A program made the translations under genes and the position numbers. DNA of 64,000 nt from the NCBI GenBank assembly GCA_928212115.1, contig CAKMRJ010005523.1, positions 103,526,726 to 103,590,725 of the forward strand, written 5' to 3'. Of the stretch, positions 44,128-56,604 are shown one piece after another (position 1 is the first letter of the stretch; each line of letters starts with the position of its first letter). The stretch is from Lactuca virosa. Its lineage: Eukaryota; Streptophyta; Magnoliopsida; Asterales; Asteraceae. The notes below the pieces were generated by a model, which had not been told where the DNA came from, searched no databases, and worked only from the letters and a program-made list of their open reading frames with translations.

Positions 44128-47100
44128 AGAGTATGACACAGAGGAGTTCTTAGGCTTGGGTAGCCTTACCACTTGAGTATTCGGGAACCTGGTTGCCAGA
44201 CCAAGGGCGAGACTGGGGTCTCCGTGACGGTCGAGGATTGTTGTATCCCGGGTTGAGGAGGGATTATCGTAATCGGAAGGAATTGGAGAGATGGTGTGTG
44301 CATAAATTCGCGAATCGCGGGTTCGGGTTGAGTATCAGATTGGAAATGAGTGGTTCCAATTCTGTTGTGGAATCAGACTCTCGAGTTGAGTTTGGGAAAA
44401 TTCATGTATTGAGTATGCGAGATGAGGTTCTAGATTCGTATATGGGTTTCATTTGAGAGGAAAAGGGGCTTATGATTAAGGGTGTCAGAGGTTCTGTGAC
44501 ATCCGTCAATTTCTAGTCAAGTCAAAGCCAAATAAAGTCAACGAGTCAAACCGGTCAACTCAGCTAACCCTTGTATACTAGGGTTTACGTTATGTAATTA
44601 CTGTACAACTCGCTATTTTAATAAGAAGTTATCATTTGGAAGGTTCGTATGATTTAAATTCTTAAACCCGAATCGGGGTAAGTGAGGTAGCAAAACGATA
44701 AAACTCTATTGCATACCCATCGTAGCAGATTGAGAGGTGATCACATGGTTCGAGTACCATGATTCGTGGCGGTTAGTGCTTCTGATTTTACCAGTTATCC
44801 CGTTGTGATTGATTAGACTTAGAATAGATATGATAGAGTGTGGGGCCAGAGGTCCATGTCGAACGAGTTTCAATGGAGCATACCTTGAGAGGGAAATCGA
44901 GTTAGTTTCCGAGAGATTTTATTGGTGAGATGCCAATTGGAGTCGCAAGACTCAGGGATGAGTAGAGATGGTGCTTATTGGAGGATCACGGCTTGAGTTG
45001 AGCAATCGACCGATAGATGAGACGTCACCTTCTGTGACGAGAGTTGTGCTATCCCCGTTTCCTGGGAGAACCAAAAGAGATAATGAGCTTCCGGTTTTAG
45101 AGTTTGGAGGTAAAACCCGTGGGGTTACATAGGGTTGCAACCTTTTTCACCAGAGTATTTGGGCAGTATGTTTGCTGCGAGGTATTTCGTATACCATAAG
45201 AGAGTCATTACTGGGAATAAGATGGAAGAGAAAAAGGAGGCACCTTATTAAGGGAGGCATACTTTTAGTAGCAGTTCCAGGTGATTATGAGGACTATATC
45301 AGAGCGGTGGCCCTCGTTGTCTACGTTGTGTATTGACTGTGAGAGTGAGGTCTCTTGCTTTATATGAAAAACAGACTTAAAGGACCGAAACCTCTCTATT
45401 AGAACCGAACCCTCTTAGAGCCGAAGCTCCAAGGACCGAACCCGAAGGTCCCTTAAGGAACCGAACTCTGCTAAGAACCAAAGCTATAGGACCGAAACTG
45501 CCAAGACCGAAACTGCACGGACCGAAACCGAAGCCTCCCTTTCGCTCCATTTCGCCTTCGGGTCAAGCCACTTCAGACTGAACCTCCTTTTGGCCCATTT
45601 CGCTTTCAGGCAATTTCGCCTTCGGTTCTCACCCTTTCAGGACCGAACTTCGGCCCAATCCGAGCAACTTCGCAGAAATGCACTTTTCACCTGGTTTTCG
45701 ACCCGACTCCGTTTTAAGCTCGTTTTTCATTATTTTAACGTGGGACTTTCACCCAAACTTATAATTTGACATATAAGACCCCATATATTCATAAATTAAG
45801 AACATTTTGAGGGAAATCTTTATTCAAGAATAAAATCTAGTGGGTAAGATATTAGGGTGGTGTGTTGACTTTCCCATAAAGCTATGACACCACCAACCCA
45901 CTATTCATGTTTTATGTCACTATTCACATCAGCTCTCACCTATTCATTGTACCTTTCCACTATTCTTCAACAAGTTTCCCACCTTCTATCATTAATCAAA
46001 GACTAGGAAACTTTTCCTTCTCCACTAAGACTTCACTTCTCACCAAAAAGTAAACCTTTTTCTCTCTCTCACTTCCTCTCTCCAAAACTCGAGATTCAAG
46101 GGCAGTTCTTGAGTTCTTTCTCCACTTTGGGTAAGTATCTTCATCCTACACTTGATTATCTTACACTTCTTCACTCAAATCAAGAGTTCCTTACACAAAT
46201 ATCACCATATTTGTTGTTAGATCTTCGAATCTTCAAGCATCTTCTAAGTGTTCTTGAGTTGAACACTTCTTTTCTTCATCATCCATCTACTGAAATCACT
46301 CAAGGTGAGTTCATACCCCTATCGTTTCATGTTTTCTTAACTTTTTTATGGGGGGAAATACAAGTTAAATTACCAAGAACACAACTAAACTCAACCAACA
46401 GCTTTCATCAGAAAAGTTGAGTCCCATTCACGAACTGTTTTATCTTTCAAAAATGTTTAATATGAAATTAGTTCAGGTTCATACCTTTAAAATGACTACT
46501 TGCACATCTCCATACGATTTTTATACAATTTATGGTGATTTTTACAAAACTGCCTATCATTTCAAGAACAAATCCGGATCAGTTTGTGAATATGGACATT
46601 TTCACACACGTTAGAGGTCACTAAAAGTCATAATAAAATTTATGAACAAACTAGACACATTTTCTAAACTCTCAGAATTTACGGATTCGGATTTCGACTT
46701 TTCATGATTTTTCTATAATTTTTCTAAGAACCTAAGAACAGGAACATAAAAGCTAAAACTAGAAAAATAGTTAACAAATTCATTTATACCTTGTAACTTG
46801 CTGAGCAACGTGTGTACTTTATTGTAAATATATGTTGTTATATTACATGTTATTTCACCTTAGTAAAAGGTATATATCAGAAAACAAAAGGGTTTTTACC
46901 TTTACAAATATAGTAGTTAACTATAATAAACAAAGTTATATCCATTGCATTTAAACGTTTTGATAAACTATAATAGGTATAGTTTATGTTCAACTACCAC
47001 TACCACTATTTGATAAACTATAATAGGTATAGTTTATGATTCATTTATGCTACAAACTCAGTACTAAAGGTTTCATTTACACAAAAAGGGTTTTCATCAC

Positions 47101-47264
47101 AACAAACATTTTGATAAACTATAATAGGTATAGTTTATGTTTCAGTTCAATACAAGAAAGGGTTTTCATTTCACTACACGTAAATCCGTTAATGACTAAT
47201 TTGTGAGACATCGCTTCACGGTACTTTTCAAGTAACGCATTTATGTCCTGTATTGTAACCAGAG

Positions 47265-47402
47265 TCTCTTGTAGGGAGAGCGTGATAGTTGTGTATAGAT
47301 CTATATTGGGATTGACACCCCACACCTTGTTGTTAGCTACAGTAGGACCTCGAGGTCTACGGGTGACAAATGTCATAACATTTTCGACGCCTGAAGAACG
47401 TC
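47265..47402 (+). other. structured RNA module 1, LTR fragment E
   Basis: H1 TCTCT/GGAGA (one wobble), H2 TATAGATCTATA, H3 TGGG/CCCA, H4 GACCTCGAGGTC, H5 GACG/CGTC around CCTGAAGAA. H4 differs from family A (GACT/AGTC) on both sides. Confidence 0.6.
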
Positions 47403-47612
47403 GGCACATGCCATCTAGGTCATAGCATGGTTATAATAACTCACATGGAGTATTAACAAAACATAGGATTTACGGGGATTTCGTTCATTTAAACTTACTT
47501 ATACTATTATTAGTATGGAAAACACTGGTACATTTTTGGTATTTGGTTTTAAGACTACATTCCATCTAGAATTGTTATTTTTCAGCTATAATTACTAAGT
47601 GTATATGCTAGA

Positions 47613-47742
47613 GTTATATAAAATTTAGTCGTGATCAACTTAGAATTGATGGGCCCGCCTTATTTCCTGTTCCTTGTTTGGTTGTGGGCCTAGGGCAAAC
47701 CCATTACATTCGACGGTTTATTTAACTTTAATTTTATATAAC
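47613..47742 (+). other. structured RNA module 2, LTR fragment E
   Basis: Outer arms GTTATATAAAATT and AATTTTATATAAC form a perfect 13-bp stem; inner arms TGATGGG (47647-47653) and CCCATTA (47700-47706) pair with a wobble. Apical TTCCTTGTTTGGTTGTGG conserved. Confidence 0.65.
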
Positions 47743-48205
47743 TTATATACACTTGGAGATTTTAGAAGGAAACTATAGGTCTTTCTAGGGTACATTATTT
47801 CACAGGAGCTTTCATATCACATTTTTTTAAAGAAAATATTGGATTTTCTGGAACCATACTCTATTGCTTTTACAAGGAAAACGACTTCTTTCTCAAATAA
47901 AACTCTTATGAACTCACCAACTTACTTGTTGCACTTTTCAAAACTACTTGTATTCTCAGGAAATCAGTGAATAGGTAATCAACTGCTTTTGAGGACGGGA
48001 CGCTAAGACGTTAAGTTTAAAACTCATTTTGTCATCATGATGTAATTTATTTGGAAACATGTAACTCGTACAACGATGTAACCTTTTAAATTATATTTAT
48101 GATGGTTGTGCTTGCTTCCTTCGCTGTTATATTCATTGTTGTGATACTGCCCAAGAAGTCATCCGCCCCCGAACGTTTTCGCCGTTCTGGTTTGGGGGTG
48201 TGGCA

Positions 48206-48674
48206 GGTTCCGAGCTGGCTTGACCGTTTTCTTGTGTCTGAGGACAGAGTTTTGAGGATCATTCCTTCAGAAGATTTCTGATAGCTGTTCAGGCGTTGGG
48301 TCCTTAGTGGGATATGACCTTTTCGTTCCTTTTGAGTCACGGCCGGGATCGATTAGAGAAACAGAGTTGGTAGAGTGTTCTTAGAGTCTGTTATTCGATG
48401 AGCGATTAACATGATGATATTTTGCGAGGGTGGTCTGGTAGGGAGACAGACCACTAGACTTTTCAAGTTCAGGAGAATCAGATCGAGTACCACAGCGGCA
48501 GAAGGGTATGTCATTCTTTGGGGTCAGGAGTTCCTTTTGGGTTCAGGTGTCCTTGAATGAGATTGTTATATGATATGAGGTCCTTTCGGTGGTGCTTCTC
48601 GGGTTATTGGGTTCGATCTATGGGTTGATAAGGAGCGATTTCGAGGGCGAAATCTAATTCAAGTGGGGGGAAAT
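48206..48674 (+). other. 3' non-coding end of element D with polypurine tract
   Basis: No ORF of note. Perfect stem GTGGTCTG/CAGACCAC at 48430-48454. It ends with GAGGGCGAAATC and the polypurine run AAGTGGGGGGAAAT (48661-48674), as in Ty3 elements. Confidence 0.7.
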
Positions 48675-50588
48675 TGTAACATCCTGTTTCAGATCGTTTG
48701 TGATTAGGGTTTGTGGGCTGCAACCCGGGCATGAGGAAGCCTCGGGGTTACGACGAGTTGCTAGGAGCGCAGGGCATCTCTTCATCTTTCCGTGGATATG
48801 AGGTTCATTGGAAACGGAGTTATATCAAGGAAGCTATGGGAGTTTAAAGTTTTTCCAGGATAAGTCCCTATATTGAGAAAGGTGGCAGCTGAGTACGCTG
48901 GGCGTACGTGTGTGTATGCTTAGCGTACTCATGTTCGTGACTTTTAAGTAGAGCCACCTAGTACGTTGGGCGTACCACAGGGTATGCTGGGCGTACTAGG
49001 CACAGAGTGAAAAACCTAAATGAGGGGGTGTCCCTATATAAAGAATAAGATGGCCTCATTCCTGACCACCATCCTCAGATAACAAACCCTCTTAAACCTT
49101 AAACCTTCATTCATGGAGCTTGTGAGTGCATTTGAGAGCCTTTGAGTGTTTTTGTGTGTGTTCTTGGAGTGAATAAGAAGCTTTGGAGAAGAAGGAGTGA
49201 GAGTCCAGGCCCTTGGATCTGAGCATATCTATGTTGGGAGCTTCATATAGAGGTATAAAGCTTCAAGCTTTCTCAATCTTTTGATTTGTGCATCTTAGTA
49301 GAGTATTGTAGGGTTTTGTCCCAAAAGTTGGAGACTTTATGAGATATTGAGCTTCAGAGACTATGATCAACCCCTTTGAGTGTATTCAATGGTGTAGTGT
49401 CATAAAAATCAAGACTTGGACGTTGGAATCAAACCATGCATGAGATATGAGAACTTTGAGTTAAGAGAGTAAGAGTTTATGTGTTTGTGACCTTATCAGC
49501 CATGCAAAGGCTTAAAGTCACAAGCTTTATGGAGTAAGAGCCATTAGGGAGTCCAGATCTGGGATTTCAGTTAATGTCTTAACGGTTAAGACCAAAGGAG
49601 TAGGAAAAACAATCTTGGACGTACGTTGAGCGTAATTCCAGTACGCCCCGCGTACTGACCAAGTGTCCCCGATGGCTAATCTGGATTCGTGAGTACGCTG
49701 AGCGTACCAAGGGAGGTACGCCCCGCGTAACCTCACTGTGGAATTTTGGGCTAAGTCTCATTTTGGGCCTTAAGTGTTGGGCCTAGAGTTTGGGCTTGTG
49801 TAGTAGAGATTTTGAGCAGAGAAATATTATATATACGCGTTGGACCCTTGTGTTGGGCTTAGCGCTTGGACTTGAGAGTTGGGCCTCAGGAGAGCTCATT
49901 CATTATTGGGCCTTGGTGGGCCCAATGAGTTTTAGTTTATTGATGAGCTAGTTAGTGGACTACTTTTAGACCTAAATAGAGAGGATTTGGACTTAGATCT
50001 TAATAGGGTAATTGTGGATTTTGTTCCAGTGTTAGAGGCCGGTGCGATAGCAGCATCTATAGGAGCTCTTCATCATCCGAGGTGAGTCTTCTCATTATAC
50101 TTTACCTAGAGTGGTAACCTTTGTGTGACCGGAGGGTCTTATGTGCTTATATTGAGTATTGTGATATCCTGCATTATGTCTTTGTGATTTATGCTGTGTA
50201 TTATTCTGAGCTTACTGAGTTAGGACCAGAGGGTCCACCCAAGTTTTGGGACCGGAGGGTCCCACTGAGACACATTGACCGAAGGGTTTTATATGAGTAT
50301 AGCCATGAGAGGCTAATGAGATATGTTTGGTATTTTGGGGAACTCACGAAGCTCCGTGCTTACCGTGTTATGTGATATGTGTTTTAGGTTCTTCTTAGGA
50401 TCGCGGGAAGGCGCCGGCTTGATTGTACACACCAGAGAAAGAGTTATGTTTCGAGGATCCTGGATTATTAATCAAACAATTATGGAGTTGCGTTTTGTAA
50501 ATTAAATAAATGAGATTTTTATGAAATGTGTTTTGAGAATTATGTGATTTTAAAATGAAAAATTTGTTTGAAAATTTATGGTGTTACA
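48675..50588 (+). repeat. right LTR of element D
   Basis: 1914 bp, TGTAACATCC...GTGTTACA. Same parts as the left LTR but with a short AT run; TATA box 49035-49043. Confidence 0.92.
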
Positions 50589-50593
50589 CAATT

Positions 50594-50892
50594 TACATCC
50601 CGTGTTCAACGTGTCAAATCTGAAAAAGTGCCTATCATAGGAAACCCTAGTTGTTCCCCTGGATGAGATCGAGGTAAACGAGAATCTCCTATTCGTCGAA
50701 GAGCCGGTTGAAATCATTGACAGAGAGGTAAAGCGTACAAAACAAAGTCGCATTCCAATTGTGAAAGTTCGATGGAATGCTAAACGCAGACCAGAATTCC
50801 CATGGGGACGCGAAGATCAAATGATGCAAAAGTACCCTCACCTTTTCTCTAACTCTGAAGACCAGCTCTCAAAGAATTTCGGGACGAAATTC
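50594..50892 (+). pseudogene. pol: 3' end of element B pol (integrase end and chromodomain)
   Basis: Continues pol from 35880: FNVSNLKKC, then a TAG (50637-50639), the EEPVEI(I)DREVK block and the chromodomain-like VKVRWNAKRRPEFPWGREDQ, YPHLF. It is followed by the GGGACGAAATTCCCTCTAAC stretch typical of this clade and the polypurine tract (50899-50910). Confidence 0.88.
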
Positions 50893-50910
50893 CCTCTAAC
50901 GGGGGGATGA

Positions 50911-53084
50911 TGTCACCCATTTCTTTTACCATTTGAGCCGTAGGCTTGTATGTGGGCCAATGGGCCGAAAGAATTCTTTTTGGGCTTTACATTCTCGGTT
51001 GCTATTCAAGTGAAGCCCAATGTTCCTTCTCTTTTCTTCCCTCTCCAATTCTCGGCCCACATATATAAAAAAAAAGTTTTTTTGATGTCAAGATCTTGAC
51101 ACCTCATTATTGTTTAAAGGTTATTTATCCAATTGTCTCACATATATCTATGATCAAACTCCTTAATCCTCCATGTAATGACCAAGATAAACTCTCTCTC
51201 TCTTCCCTCTTCTTATTCTCTGCCGAAACCCTTCATCACCACCTCCATTTCCACTTCCAATTCACTAAGAATTCCTCTCATATCTCTCAAGAACACAAGG
51301 AAAAAAATTCTACCTTTTTCTCGTTCTAAAATTCGTGAGTTAGTGTGTGTGTTTCAAGAAGTTGTCATCAAAGTTCCTCATTTTTGGTAAGCTACTTCCA
51401 TTCAAGAAGTTTAACTTCATTTTTATGATAAATTTATCACTAATAATCACTCCATTTCCTGATTCTTGCTTCTTAGAATCTCCTAGAATTTGAAAATCTC
51501 TTCAAGAAGCTTGCTAGACCGAAAACACCTCCTTTTCTTCTTCAAAACCGAATCCATCATCAAGGTGAGCTTCATATCCCTTGTTTTCGGTTTTAATATG
51601 TTTTTGGGGGAGAATACAAGTTGCTTTTGTGTTAGATATAAGTATTTATGCATGTGTGTGTGTGCTTTCATGTTATATGTTGTGATCATGCTATGAAGAT
51701 ATGTTAAACCTTCATAAATCTCGAAAGATCTACCAAAACTTGGTGATGTTTGTAAACTAAAACACATTATGAAACTTACTATGAAGTTGAAAGGAATAAA
51801 CATGTTAAGAAATACTTGAAAACTAAATAAAAACTGTATGAGGGGCCATATTTGAAAAATAAACAAAAAGTGAAGCCTTTATTTTAACTCGCGGTTTTGA
51901 GAGGACCAAAAGAGTCATTTTTAGGTAAAAATGGATCTTTATGATATTCACGGTTTCAAAGGGGCCTAAAGTGTTGAATTTCAGAAAATGGGTTTCTATT
52001 TGGGCCTTATAGGCCCATTGAATTTCTTATTGGGCCTCACGACACATTTTATGTTAATCAGGCCAATAACAAACAATACTTAACACTTTGATAAAAACAA
52101 ATGGTATTTTCATCACCAATGTTTTGTAATCAAAGGCATACTCGAAACATTATGTTAAAACGGTTAACAATGTGATACACTGTTCGCGTAAATTTGGTTA
52201 AGGTTCTTGTGAGAAGTTCGTACCTAATCTTAAGTCCTGTAGTTATAACCAGAATCTCCTGGAGGGAGAGCGAGTGCTTGTGTATAGATCTATACGGGGT
52301 TGATAGCCCTGCACCTGAGTTGTTCGCTACAGCTAGACTAGGCCAGTCTAGGGTGACAAATGTCTTACCTTAAACTAGTCGATGCTTGAAAAACGTCATG
52401 ACAGGCAGATTAGTCATATCAAGCATGGTTATAACGACTCACATAAAGTTTAACAACACGATAAATTTACGAAATGCATATACTATACTTTTGATACACG
52501 CACGAGCTATTCATTTCTATAATACTCGGGTCTTATGGTGTAAAGACTACAACTCTTTTACAGACAAAATATCGGATTTTCTGGGGAACAAACACAATAC
52601 CTTGCATTTTACTTACAACAGAAAATACAGAAATTTCTGGAATTCTCTCTTTATACACTTTCAAAATACGAACACACACATTCTATAATACAAGATTTGA
52701 AACAAAACACTCAACCATTTTTTCGGAAAATATCGGATTTTTTGGTGTTTACAAATGATACGAAACTTTTCATACAAACATGCTTATGGACTCACCAACA
52801 TTATATATGTTGATCGTTTTCAAAATAACTTGTATTATCAGGAAATCGTTAAGCAGGTTGGTCATCAAGAACACGTGGATTTTTGTGTTTTTTGTTATCA
52901 TCATGCATTTGACATTTGGAATGTAATTTGTAAACCAATACACTGATGTAAACTATGATGGTTGTTATATTTCATGTGTGATGATGATGTTGTCTCTGAT
53001 TCAATTATATACATTGTGATGATATTACAAGATGAAGTCACCCAACCCCCGGACGTTTCCGCCGTCTGGTTCGGGGGTGTGACA
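50911..53084 (+). repeat. right LTR of element B
   Basis: 2174 bp, TGTCAC...GTGTGACA. Compared with the left LTR about 400 bp are missing directly after TGTCAC and 546 bp at GGGCCTTA (52002-52009). Donor AAG|GTGAGCTTCATA at 51564/51565, module 1 52255-52397, acceptor TTGTATTATCAG ending 52841, U5 hairpin 53045-53078. Confidence 0.9.
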
Positions 53085-53089
53085 CATAA

Positions 53090-53440
53090 TCACTCGTGAT
53101 AATTCCATGAAGTGATTCATGTGAGCGTGGGTTTAATCCAATAGTCAAATCTTATTTCAGGAGCACTCATGAATGTTGCAACAAACCTTTGCTATGTCTA
53201 AACACCTTAGACAATCTGCAAGCCAATTCATGACAGTGTTGCCTCAGTACCTACTTCCAAAGTATGATCGACCGTGGATAATTTGAATAATCTTATTATT
53301 CTAGAAGTTAAAACATGCAAAAATGAAACAATAGTAAACAATTGACACAACATTGTAACTTTACTCATAAATAAAACTCCTTTTACTTAATCATCAAATG
53401 TCAATTACATTTGATCTATTATAGGTTTCCAAATAGCTAT
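53090..53440 (-). mobile_element. Copia Co1, 3' non-coding part (second piece)
   Basis: Continues 26511-27026 across the B insertion; matches Co2 61005-61270. It lies between the RNase H stop codon and the LTR. Confidence 0.8.
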
Positions 53441-54322
53441 CTAATCACTAAAAATAATATCGCCCTTCAGCCCAATACTCCTAGCATGCTGCAAGTGCTT
53501 AACCCTACTCAGTCCCTGTGTAAGGGGATCTGCTGGGTTCTCCTCTGACGATACCCTCTTCACTACGAGGAGTCCTTCTTCTACCCGATGTCTAATAAAG
53601 TGATATTTTCTGTCTTTTTGCCTGGATCTGCCATGATCCCTCGGTTCTTTGGTTAAGGCGACCGCACCCTCATTGTCACAGAAAATCTCCATACGCTCCT
53701 TTACAACTAGTACAACTCCAAGGTCTCCAATGAATTTCTTTAGCCATATCGCCTCCTTCGGCTCTTCGCTTGCTGCTATGTACTCTGATTCGTACGTTGA
53801 ATCAGCTACAGTCTCATGTTTTGAACTTTTCCATGTTACTGCTCCTCCATTTAGGGTAAATACCCAGCCCGACTGAGAGCGGAAATTATCTATGTCAGTC
53901 AGAAAGCTGGTGTCACTATACCCTGTCACTCTCAAGTCATCACTCCCACCGAGGGTAAGGACCCAGTCCTTCGTCCTCCGCATGTACTTAAGAATGTTCT
54001 TTACTGATATACGGTGAGTTCTACCAGGATTCCCTTGATATCGTCTAACCATGCTCAAAGCAAAAGCCACATCAGGGCGATTACATGTCATAGCATACAT
54101 GATCGAGCCAATGGTAGAAGCATATGGTACTCAACTCATTTATGCTATTTCGACATCGGTACTCGGACTTTGAGTCTTACTCAGTTTGGTATTGTTCTGG
54201 ATAGACAATTCTCCTTTCTTGGAATTCTCCATGTTGAAACGTTTCAACACCTTGTCCATGTAGGTACTTTGACTACGTCCTATAAGTCTTTTACTCCTAT
54301 TTCTTAATATCCTTATCCCTAG
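53441..54322 (-). pseudogene. pol: Copia Co1 pol, RT end and RNase H
   Basis: On the minus strand: YMDKVLKRFNM (about 54260), then GSIMYAMTCNRPDVAFAL, VTGYSDTSF, SGWVFTLNGGAVTWKS, the ESEYIAAS acidic motif, IFCDNEGAVAL and ENPADPLTQGL. The catalytic D-E-D-D residues of Copia RNase H are visible. Two stops (near 54137 and 54128, EIA*MS*VPYAS) break the frame. The 5' side is cut by element C at 54323, so catalytic RT, integrase and gag are not in this piece. Confidence 0.9.
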
Positions 54323-55060
54323 TGTCACAACCCGATATTTCAAGTCAATGTAATGACCTAAGTCAAGTATTGTAATCTATTTTGAATTAATAAATAGATA
54401 AAAATAGCATCAGAAATGAAATGCTCAAAAGTCTCAATTGGGATACATAAAGTAATAGATATCGTAACAAGGTTTTCAGGAATATAAAGAACACAAAAAT
54501 CCGATTTTTAACGAAGAAGTTATGACCAATCGAAAATCCGCAACAAAACCGGTAAAACACTGTTAAGTGTAAAACGCGAAATTTCAATAGAATACTTTTT
54601 ATCCTTAAGTATCTAAACGAATGTCATAGATATCATTAAACCGTGAACGTACATAAAAAGAACGTCCAAATCTGACTTCGTGTGAGGAAGTTATGATTTT
54701 TCTAAGTTTCGGAGTAGCAGTAGACACCTAAAAACTCGAAATAGAGATCGAGCGATATTTAGTCGGCACTACGTAAACGAGAATTGAAGATCTCGACAAT
54801 AGTAATAAAACGGTAAAAAGACTGACGAAAACGGACATCGGATGAAGAAGTTATGAATTTTTAACGGTCTTTTCCTGTCCCGGACTATTCAAAATACATA
54901 ATTAAAAATAAATTCAAAATTTGCCAACGAAGTCTAAATGAATGTTGTGGATTATATTCTCACCTACGCGTGGATATAACGAACGTCAAAAAAGGAGCTC
55001 GTACGCGAAAGTTACGGAATTTCAGAGATTGGGGCACAAAATCCGAGGCTAGTCCAAGAG

Positions 55061-55264
55061 GGAACGCCCTATGTTCCTCTAAGGAATGCCCTGCGTTCTT
55101 CGACCAGAGTTGGTCCCATCACCCATCGAGTCTGAAGTTTGTATGCAATGACACACGAAGGCTCCGAATGCGTTGCGTCCGAGGGAGCGCCCTGCGTTCT
55201 GGGAACGCCCCACGTTCTTCGCAGGAACGCCCCGCGTTCGAGGTTCATCCCAGTCCTATAAATA
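55061..55264 (+). promoter_or_regulatory. palindrome cluster and TATA box of C LTR
   Basis: GGAACGCCCTATGTTCC (55061-55077), GGAATGCCCTGCGTTC (55083-55098), a weaker copy near 55185-55199, GGAACGCCCCACGTTC (55202-55217) and GAACGCCCCGCGTTC (55225-55239); TATAAATA begins 18 bp later. Confidence 0.65.
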
Positions 55265-55906
55265 AGATGTGAGGGTTCCGACTTCTTTTGCTAATTTACA
55301 CCATTTCTCTCCCATTTTCTCACTTTCGAGCCTTTTGAAGATACCCCGACGCCCCGGTTCCATATCCAAGCTCCGACGAAGGTCCGAAGCTCCGAGATTT
55401 CTGAGAAATCGACTTTCTCCAGTCGAAGTGCTGCCCGAGTTTTGTCTCGTTTTCATCAAACTGCCACTTCTACCAAGTGAGTTCATACCCCTTTATTCTC
55501 ATGTTTTTACTATATTTTAGGGGGAGAAACACAAGTGAAACGCAAGAAAAACTTATGTTAAAATGCAAACTGTTACATACAGTTTCAAATGCTTTATCTA
55601 CATTTTGTGTATAAATGTTAAATAAGTAAAATAACGTTATTACAAATGTTATACTTTACATGTACAGTTGGTAGCACACTAAGGTTTATCATTCAAATGA
55701 AACACACTTTTGAAAAACTATAATAGGTATAGTTTACGAGATATTCATGATATTTTACACTCTATGACACTATAGAAAGGAAACACTTACATTTAAAAGG
55801 AAAATGTACTTTTCATACGTATATCTATTTGATACAAACTTTTGTGAGACATTTAACTTCACGTACTTTCAAGTACGCATTTCGAGTCCTGTGTTGTAAA
55901 CCATAA

Positions 55907-56043
55907 TCTCCTGTAGGGAGAGCGTGATACTTGTGTATAGATCTATACGGGATTGACAATCCCGCACCTAAACTGTTAGCTACAGTTAGACCGGTAGGTC
56001 TGGGGTGACAAACGTCATATCATTCCAACGCCTGAAGAACGTT
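55907..56043 (+). other. structured RNA module 1, element C LTR
   Basis: H1 TCTCC/GGAGA, H2 GTATAGATCTATAC, H3 GGGATT/AATCCC (perfect), H4 AGACC/GGTCT, H5 AACG/CGTT. H3, H4 and H5 differ from B on both arms. Confidence 0.6.
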
Positions 56044-56604
56044 GTGACAGGCAGTCTGGGTCAATAGTACGGTTATAAAACTCACATGAAGTATTAAAAA
56101 CATTAGATTTACGAGGCTATCAAATGCCTTAGTGATTATGTTTACATATATAAATCTACTTACACTATTTTCGGTATGGAAAATACTTATGCATTCCGGT
56201 TTTAGAACTTTTAAAAACTACTATTCATTTATGGAAGATATTGGATTTTCTAGAAACAAACTCAGTTACTTTATACAAAAAGGCATACAATTCTTATACA
56301 AAAACACTTATGAACTCACCAACTTAATTGTTGACACTTTTTCAAAACTACTTGTATTTCTCAGGGATTCAGTAATACAGGTATAACAACAACTTTTGGG
56401 GAAGGAACACTAAGGCGTCAAATTTCAAACTTATTATATCATCATAATGTAATTTCTTTTGAAACATGTATTACAATCAACAATGTAACTTTTTAAATTA
56501 TATATATGATGGTTGTGTTTGCTTTCTTTACTATTTACTCAACTGTTATGATACTACATAAAGTCATCCGCCCTCGAACGATTCCACCGTTCTGGTTTGG
56601 GGGT

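Larger units (their letters stand above)
38854..45362 (+). repeat. 2.93 kb tandem repeat of element D (2.2 units)
   Basis: Units start at CGTAGCAGATTGAGAGG: 38854-41786, 41787-44720 and a partial third 44721-45362. Units 1 and 2 differ by scattered substitutions only. Each contains a 48-bp repeat array and ends in a ~225 bp fragment of a different LTR (starting TGTGACATCCGTC at 41561 and 44495). The third unit is cut by LTR fragment E. No ORF within them resembles a known protein; one 132-codon ORF (43164-43562) is broken by stops in unit 1. Confidence 0.93.
45363..48205 (+). repeat. 5'-truncated LTR fragment E (Ty3, A/B/C-related)
   Basis: Contains the hallmarks of the A/B/C LTRs: donor AAG|GTGAGTTCATACCCC (46304/46305), GGGGGGAAATACAAG, module 2 (47613-47742), module 1 (47265-47402), acceptor TTGTATTCTCAG (ending 47959), U5 hairpin and an end GTGTGGCA. 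The expected TGT(G/C)AC start is missing; upstream of the TATA region are CCGAAC/TTCGG and TTCGCCTTCGG repeats. It sits in a broken third repeat unit of D without target duplication. Confidence 0.8.
35881..50588 (+). mobile_element. element D, large non-coding Ty3-type retrotransposon nested in B
   Basis: LTRs 35881-37871 and 48675-50588, both TGTAACATC...GTGTTACA. Target duplication CAATG (35876-35880) and CAATT (50589-50593), one mismatch; without D the host frame reads through LSNVHPVFNV. A primer site follows the left LTR and the polypurine run AAGTGGGGGGAAA precedes the right one. The 10.8 kb interior has no gag or pol domain that I recognise, so it is a LARD-like, non-autonomous element. 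It holds 2.93 kb tandem repeats, 48-bp repeat arrays and a foreign LTR fragment (E). Confidence 0.92.
27027..53084 (+). mobile_element. Ty3/gypsy element B, nested in Copia Co1
   Basis: LTRs 27027-30139 and 50911-53084, both TGTCAC...GTGTGACA; internal region 30140-50910 is interrupted by element D. Target duplication CACAA (27022-27026) and CATAA (53085-53089), one mismatch. Removing B and one duplication leaves GTCTCACAATCACTCG, which lines up with Co2 around 61001-61012 (GTCTCATGATCACTCG). The 26 kb span is therefore one ~11.4 kb element plus the 14.7 kb insert D and its duplicated 5 bp. Confidence 0.92.
54323..56604 (+). repeat. 5' LTR of Ty3 element C (3' end deleted)
   Basis: Starts TGTCACAACCCGAT right after Co1 sequence. 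Palindromes at 55061-55239, TATAAATA (55257-55264), donor CCAA|GTGAGTTCATACCCC (GT at 55477), module 1 (55907-56043), acceptor TTGTATTTCTCAG (ending 56364), U5 hairpin 5' half. It breaks off at TTTGGGGGT (56604) and joins ORF1 directly; LTR end, primer site, leader and ORF1 start are lost. Confidence 0.85.

Noticed and set aside
38854..44720. ORFs of 60-132 codons on both strands inside D's tandem repeats
   Set aside because: They change or break between the two units and show no domain I recognise; length is as expected by chance in GC-richer repeats.
46109..46614. Two adjacent ORFs (103 and 65 codons) in LTR fragment E
   Set aside because: They cross the conserved splice donor and are not preserved in families A, B or C.
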